Source: Pseudomonadota bacterium
GTDB taxonomy: Bacteria; Pseudomonadota; Gammaproteobacteria; Acidiferrobacterales; Acidiferrobacteraceae
Assembly: GCA_021797365.1 (NCBI GenBank)
Contig: JAJZZU010000092.1
Location: forward strand, 1-8,397
DNA: 8,397 nucleotides
Direction of reading: 5' to 3'
In this document: in pieces, positions 4,887-8,397 of the stretch
Numbering within the stretch: position 1 is the first letter of the stretch
Layout of the letters: each line of letters begins with the position of its first letter
Program-made: the position numbers and the translations under genes
Notes under the pieces: generated by a model
What the model saw: the letters and a program-made list of their open reading frames with translations, nothing else
Told to the model about the DNA's origin: nothing
Database searches by the model: none

Positions 4887-5977
4887 GGCGCCATGACCAT
4901 CGAGACGGTCGACTCTTCTTCCGACCGGTCGTCCAGCGCGATGGGTGCATCCTGTTCGTGGCGCGTACCGATCTCGAGGGCAACCGCCACATCCGGCGCG
5001 ATCAACCCCTGTGCCGCCGCCATTTCCAGCATGTTTTCCATGTAATGCGTGACCTTCATCGCGTTGCCGATGGCTTGCGCATACATCTTGCGGCCGCCTT
5101 CGCCCTTCAGAAGGCTCGCCCAGTGGGCGATATATGTGGCGCTCTGGTCCCCCGGCATCTCGGGATTGATCGCCAGATATGGGATGTTCAGTCGCTGCGC
5201 GAGCAACCACGAACCGAATTCGGCGGTGACTTCTTCCTGCGCGTATTGCGTCGAACCAAAGCGCCCGCTCAAATCGCGTTTCAGGCGTCTTTCGTGGCCG
5301 GTCGCGTGGGTCAGTTCGTGCAAGCGGGTCTGTTCGCGGTCCGCCTGATCCGGAAAAGCCGCGGCGGGCGGCATGACGATGCGATCGGCTGAGGGGATGT
5401 AGGCGGCGCGGTCGCCACCTTCGGCGATCGGCACGCCCATCGTGTGGGCGATGGCGTCGATCAGTTCCGCTTGGGGGATTGCTACAGGCGCCTCGTGCGT
5501 TCCTGCATCGTGCGCAAGCGCCGGTACCCCATCCACTTGTTGCGCGTTGAAGACCTTGAAGCCCTTCATGAGCAGAATGACCCCAGTCTTGCGGTTCGGG
5601 TCGCCCTTGCCGCCATCCGGTTCTGGGGCGGGCGCGTCATCGACCTTTTCGGCATCCTCCTTTCGCACCCGCACGGGCACCGGATAGTAGATGGTCGTGG
5701 CTTTTTCGCCCTGGCGGACCTGCCAGCCTTTCTTTGCGGCCTGCTGGTAGCCCATCCAGCGGGGATCCTCGAAACCGCGCAAGGACGCCTCGAGCTGCAG
5801 GAGGGACACGTTGAAGCCGCGATACGTGCGCTCCGTGACCGGGTTCCAATGGGACCTACGCCCATGAGCCTCCGGCTTCCATGGCCTGTTCCAGGGCGGC
5901 AGCTGGCCATTGCCCAGCAAGGCCTCCACCTTTCCGGCCATTTCCTCCAAAACCTTACGCATCGTCATCAGGGCCAT
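4883..5977 (-). CDS. ardC: ArdC-type antirestriction protein (ssDNA-binding N-terminus plus zinc metallopeptidase-like domain)
   Basis: 364 residues with the two-part layout of ArdC/DUF1738. The N-terminal part (about 1-150) contains the conserved P-P-WNRPW segment near residue 30, FRGFN-like YRGFN (52-56), P-RWMGYQQAAKKGWQVRQGEKATTIYYP (72-99) and KGFKVFNAQQ (138-147). This part binds single-stranded DNA in characterised members. The C-terminal part carries a zincin motif HELTH (220-224) followed by ATGHERRL, then YAQEEVTAEFG (245-254), which supplies the usual acidic zinc ligand. Both motifs are intact. ArdC proteins on conjugative plasmids shield entering DNA from host restriction. A run of P, D and E with charged spacers (about 105-130) is a linker. 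The start ATG has a strong AGGAGG five bases upstream. It lies 32 bases after the 298-codon gene and is coupled to the 62-codon gene. The symbol is by family similarity. Confidence 0.9.
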   Translation of the reverse strand: MALMTMRKVLEEMAGKVEALLGNGQLPPWNRPWKPEAHGRRSHWNPVTERTYRGFNVSLLQLEASLRGFEDPRWMGYQQAAKKGWQVRQGEKATTIYYPVPVRVRKEDAEKVDDAPAPEPDGGKGDPNRKTGVILLMKGFKVFNAQQVDGVPALAHDAGTHEAPVAIPQAELIDAIAHTMGVPIAEGGDRAAYIPSADRIVMPPAAAFPDQADREQTRLHELTHATGHERRLKRDLSGRFGSTQYAQEEVTAEFGSWLLAQRLNIPYLAINPEMPGDQSATYIAHWASLLKGEGGRKMYAQAIGNAMKVTHYMENMLEMAAAQGLIAPDVAVALEIGTRHEQDAPIALDDRSEEESTVSMVMAP

Positions 5978-6009
5978 GGGCGCCTCCTGTTTGGTCAGTA
6001 GCTCGTGAT

Positions 6010-6906
6010 TCAGGCGCAGGCCGTTTGCCTGTCGGGATCGCTGCTTTCCCGTATCGCGGGCGCCGATGACGGCCGGCAGACGTCGCCAATCAGATCGACC
6101 GTGCGCTTCGAGGCGCGGGCGAGCATGGGGGGTACGGGCGCCTCCTTCTGGGCCTTCACGAAGGCCTGCCGGTCTGCTGGCTGCGCTTTTTGTGCCGCGA
6201 TCGCCTGGCGCATCTGTTCAGCGATTTCCTGTTTGATGACCGCCGTGTAGAGCGAGGCGGCCGTACTCATGATCGAGCGGCGAGTGATCGAGGCGTCCTT
6301 GCGGCTCGCCTGCGGTATCCCCTGCACGAAGAGGCCGACTCCGGTGGCGGTCGATTCACGCAGCACTGCTGCGAGGTGGCGCATGATGTGCGCTTCATCC
6401 CATTGCCCCACGAACAGGACCGCTGAGGATCGGCGCGCGGCCAACAGATCCCCGATGGGTACCCACATGGCGGCGACATGGCCGCCTTCGGCAAGAAGGT
6501 CGGCCAAAGAGTCATTGTCGGTGTCCTCGTAGGGCTCTTGCTCCCCGGGTTCCACCGAGGCCATCGCCGTTACCATGGCAACGGCGATTTGCTCCGGATC
6601 CGGATGGCTGGCAAACAGAGAGGCGGTGATCCGACCCAGTTGCGCTTTGTGGGAGTCGTCAGCACCCGCGGGCAGCTTGACAAGCAGGGCATCCATGCAG
6701 CGGCGGAACGACTCGATCAGGCCTTGCGTGGCCCGTCCAATGTCCGTGTTGCTTGCAGCGCCATCCGCCAAAGCGCGCGCGATGATCGGCGCGAGCGTGC
6801 GAATCCCGTTCAAGCGGGCGCGTGTCAATCGCCTTGATTCCTGGCGGTCGGCAGACTGTTCCTTGTAATCGAATGCCATGACCGAAGGTCTCCTGTGTCG
6901 AGGCAT
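6010..6906 (-). CDS. Conserved-looking protein of unknown function, upstream of ardC
   Basis: 298 residues, no family recognised. It is mainly helical and soluble. The N-terminal part is basic (Q-E-SRRLTRARLNGIRTLAPIIARAL), and an acidic stretch (about 130-145) follows. A central hydrophobic segment AMWVPIGDLLAARRSSAVLFVG with VGLFVQGIP looks like buried beta strands. A long charged helix (about 225-265) rich in Q, A and K precedes the C-terminus. There is no signal peptide or membrane span. Two starts are possible: ATG 6906 (GGAGA seven bases upstream) and ATG 6879 (AGGAG ten bases upstream, giving a protein that begins MAFDYKEQ). The second gives a more natural N-terminus. It is the first gene of a probable operon with ardC (32-base gap), so it may be a plasmid maintenance or transfer accessory gene. 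Confidence 0.75.
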   Translation of the reverse strand: MPRHRRPSVMAFDYKEQSADRQESRRLTRARLNGIRTLAPIIARALADGAASNTDIGRATQGLIESFRRCMDALLVKLPAGADDSHKAQLGRITASLFASHPDPEQIAVAMVTAMASVEPGEQEPYEDTDNDSLADLLAEGGHVAAMWVPIGDLLAARRSSAVLFVGQWDEAHIMRHLAAVLRESTATGVGLFVQGIPQASRKDASITRRSIMSTAASLYTAVIKQEIAEQMRQAIAAQKAQPADRQAFVKAQKEAPVPPMLARASKRTVDLIGDVCRPSSAPAIRESSDPDRQTACA

Positions 6907-6950
6907 GGCCGCGTCTCCGCGCTGGCCGGTCCATAGGAGTGCTACGCGGT

Positions 6951-6980
6951 ATCATATACCACCCTTTACGCGCTTGACAG
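6951..6980 (-). promoter_or_regulatory. Candidate promoter of the ardC operon with a small inverted repeat
   Basis: On the minus strand CTGTCA (complement of 6975-6980) and TATGAT (complement of 6951-6956) are 18 bases apart, a fair -35/-10 pair. The -10 lies inside the inverted repeat GGTAT-CAT-ATACC (6948-6960), which could be an operator. The 7-mer TGGTATA on the minus strand also occurs upstream of the 7704 gene, within 7751-7758. Confidence 0.4.
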
Positions 6981-7006
6981 ACGTTTGTGGGAAAAGAAGC
7001 GAACGG

Positions 7007-7030
7007 GGCCCGGGATTTAAGGTCCGGGCC
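7007..7030 (-). terminator. Possible terminator after the 212-codon gene
   Basis: GGCCCGG (7007-7013) and CCGGGCC (7024-7030) are perfect complements around a ten-base, AT-rich loop. On the minus strand the stem is followed by a short pyrimidine-rich stretch with TTCTTTT. This would end transcription of the 7066-7704 gene before the ardC operon promoter. A weaker five-bp stem (CCGCT/AGCGG, 7051-7072) overlaps the stop codon. The T-run is short, so efficiency is uncertain. Confidence 0.35.
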
Positions 7031-7065
7031 TCCGAGGGTGGCCGGTTTTGCCGCTTAAGAAGGGT

Positions 7066-7704
7066 TTAGCGGTGCCAGGATCTGTTGCGGATGACGCCCT
7101 TCAGGCCGTCCTCGAACCCACGCGCGTGGGCCTCGTCGGTCAGGACGCCATGATAGATCTTCGCCACTTTGTCGATCCCGATCTTGTGGGAGGCGTGCAC
7201 GAGGGCGAGGAATATGTTGTTCACCAAGGCGGAGCGTTCGGTGCCCGCACCGCTCCACCAGCGGCCGGACCAGTCGGTGGTGCCGGCGAGCATGCCCATC
7301 TTGGCCCACGTGATGTCCTTCTCGCCAAGCGTCGGCATTTCTTCGCGCAGCACGCGCATGAGGATGGGCTGCACGTCCTCAAGGCTCGGGCTCTGGGGAA
7401 GAAAGTTGCCTTCGCGACAGGCGCTCAGGAACCGCACGAGCAGCGAAAGTTGCGCGCGGCGGGAGATGGAGTCCAGCCGCATGCTGGAATACTCGGGTGC
7501 CAGTGGCATTTCCCGCGTGACACTGGCGGTCACATAGTACAGATCACGTGTATCGAGACCCAGCATCTCCTGCATGTTGCGTAGGTCGCCTATGACGGTC
7601 GGGCGTTCACGCAGCGGTTTTCGGGCCTGCGCAGAGGGTAGGGGCACCATGCGCTCCTTGCGAGAGCGCCCTGTCAGGGATTGGCGTTTCTTCTTTACGG
7701 TCAT
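7066..7704 (-). CDS. Protein of unknown function, possible helix-turn-helix regulator
   Basis: 212 residues from ATG 7704, chosen because GAGGA lies six bases upstream and the residues before it (FWYTLTQNQIF) look untranslated. The N-terminus is very basic (KKKRQSL, SRKERM). At about 42-58 of the mature numbering, the segment LRNMQEMLGLDTRDLYYVT has the spacing of an XRE-like helix pair (helix, G-L-x-x-R-D-L, helix). It is followed by a P-L-A-P-E-Y stretch and a leucine-rich helix (RRAQLSLLVRFLSACREG). The C-terminal half has a W-SGRWWSGAGTERSALVNNIFLALVHASHKIG segment. No named family was recognised. The opposing gene at 7797 shares its upstream region, a common layout for a regulator and its divergent target. 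Regulator is a guess; coding status is secure. Confidence 0.65.
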   Translation of the reverse strand: MTVKKKRQSLTGRSRKERMVPLPSAQARKPLRERPTVIGDLRNMQEMLGLDTRDLYYVTASVTREMPLAPEYSSMRLDSISRRAQLSLLVRFLSACREGNFLPQSPSLEDVQPILMRVLREEMPTLGEKDITWAKMGMLAGTTDWSGRWWSGAGTERSALVNNIFLALVHASHKIGIDKVAKIYHGVLTDEAHARGFEDGLKGVIRNRSWHR

Positions 7705-7796
7705 CCAAGGTCCTCGGGAATATGGCAGGAAAATCTGATTTTGTGTTAGTGTATACCAGAAAATTACCAACGATAAGTACTGCCACGAGGGGTAAT
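7705..7796. promoter_or_regulatory. Divergent intergenic region with palindromic elements
   Basis: 92 bases between two divergent genes, AT-rich in its middle. It contains the perfect 6-base palindrome GTATAC (7751-7756) and a spaced pair TGGCAG (7723-7728) / CTGCCA (7780-7785). The minus-strand form TGGTATA is shared with the ardC-operon promoter region at 6948-6960. Ribosome sites are at both borders: GAGGA for the 7704 gene and GAGGGG for the 7797 gene. No clear consensus -35/-10 pair could be fixed for either direction. Confidence 0.4.
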
Positions 7797-8397
7797 ATGG
7801 GGCAAATCGTTTTATTATCGACAGTACAGGAACCCATTCGCGGGCGCGGCCGGGGTGCGCCCCTCGTCATCCCGAGCTGGCATCCGCCCGGTGGTAAAGC
7901 GACGATGGTACCCCATCGGTGGACAGGCGTGTGGGGGCGTTACGCACGGGCGAGCATAGGGCAGACCCACCTTCAGGCACAAGCGGCCGGCGCGCAGATT
8001 TATACCGCCGAAATCAAGATCAACGCTCTGGACAGGAGCACCCAGAAACCGATTACGCCCGCCGATCTCGCCGATCAGGATTACCTGCCTCTGGATCTTC
8101 GCGTGTCGCCCAGCCTGCGCCAGCACATCTGCGCGGTGATTCGCCGGCGCGACGTGCCGGATGTAGCGGCGCTCTTCGCAGCTTCCCCGCCGTTGGTCAA
8201 TCGGCTATTCATGCACCCGGATTTTAGCAGTCTGAAGGCGATTTGCTGGCCCGGCACGAGCGCGGCCTCACCGGGTCTTTGTGTCGTGCGTAGCGCCGAG
8301 GATGTCACCGCCGTGATCGTTCGGTTTCTCACCGGTCCCTTCAGGCTTGCTCCCTGGGATCGGGAATGGCCGGTACGCGCGACACATTCAGGGCGTG
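7797..8397 (+). CDS. Unknown protein, 3' end beyond the window
   Basis: An open frame begins at ATG 7797 and stays open for 200 codons to the last base. A strong ribosome site, GAGGGG, ends about four to five bases before the start, which fixes it well. The protein opens with a hydrophobic strand (IVLLS), then an RGRGRG motif (residues 15-20). A W- and R-containing segment (WTGVWGRYARASIGQTH) is followed by IYTAEIKINALDRS and later LRQHICAVIRRRDVPDVAALFAASPPLVNRLF. The end shows VVRSAEDVTAVIVRFLTGPF. I recognise no family and no catalytic motif. It has no signal peptide or membrane span. It is divergent from the 7704 gene, so the two could be co-regulated. Confidence 0.75.
   Translation, partial: MGQIVLLSTVQEPIRGRGRGAPLVIPSWHPPGGKATMVPHRWTGVWGRYARASIGQTHLQAQAAGAQIYTAEIKINALDRSTQKPITPADLADQDYLPLDLRVSPSLRQHICAVIRRRDVPDVAALFAASPPLVNRLFMHPDFSSLKAICWPGTSAASPGLCVVRSAEDVTAVIVRFLTGPFRLAPWDREWPVRATHSGR

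Noticed and set aside
4652..5392. 246-codon plus-strand open frame opposite ardC
   Set aside because: Antisense to a well-supported ArdC protein, low-complexity product, no start signal.
5444..6001. 185-codon plus-strand open frame opposite ardC
   Set aside because: Shadow of ardC codon use on the minus strand; no family features.

Overview
The window looks like a piece of a mobile or accessory region (plasmid, integrative element or genomic island) of a fairly GC-rich Gram-negative bacterium, most likely a pseudomonadote. This rests on the gene families present: a HigB/HigA toxin-antitoxin pair, a stand-alone EAL phosphodiesterase, an ArdC-type antirestriction protein with plasmid-like unknown neighbours, a DUF2513-type protein and a SIR2-like protein of the kind found in anti-phage defence. 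No rRNA, tRNA, CRISPR array, intact transposase or intact integrase was found. The genus cannot be named from the sequence.

Layout: (1) 1-445 is AT-rich and holds the C-terminal half of a four-cysteine zinc-ribbon protein with an in-frame TAG and no normal start. (2) 446-1585 (+) is a complete SIR2-like NAD-binding protein with all catalytic motifs intact. (3) 1699-2725 (-) is a compact EAL c-di-GMP phosphodiesterase, preceded by and overlapping a short ORF that resembles the first part of a P4-type tyrosine integrase. (4) 2923-3537 (+) is a higBA module with a good promoter overlapped by an inverted repeat. (5) 3538-3793 has only a doubtful ORF. (6) 3794-4198 (+) is an AT-richer DUF2513-like gene. 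(7) 4199-4697 has no confident gene but an unusual cluster of perfect short palindromes, two of which share the same core. (8) 4698-7704 (-) carries four genes: two unknown proteins, ArdC, and a 62-residue basic protein translationally coupled to ArdC. (9) 7797 to the window end (+) is an unknown gene, divergent from the 7704 gene and running off the window.

Functional reading: the left half resembles a cargo zone of defence and stability genes (SIR2, HigBA, DUF2513) interleaved with remnants. The right half looks like backbone of a transferable element, where ArdC would protect incoming DNA from host restriction. The palindrome cluster sits at the junction of the two halves and is the least explained part of the window. 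The SIR2 gene with its decayed upstream partner is the best candidate for an unusual defence locus. The grouping into one element is inference.
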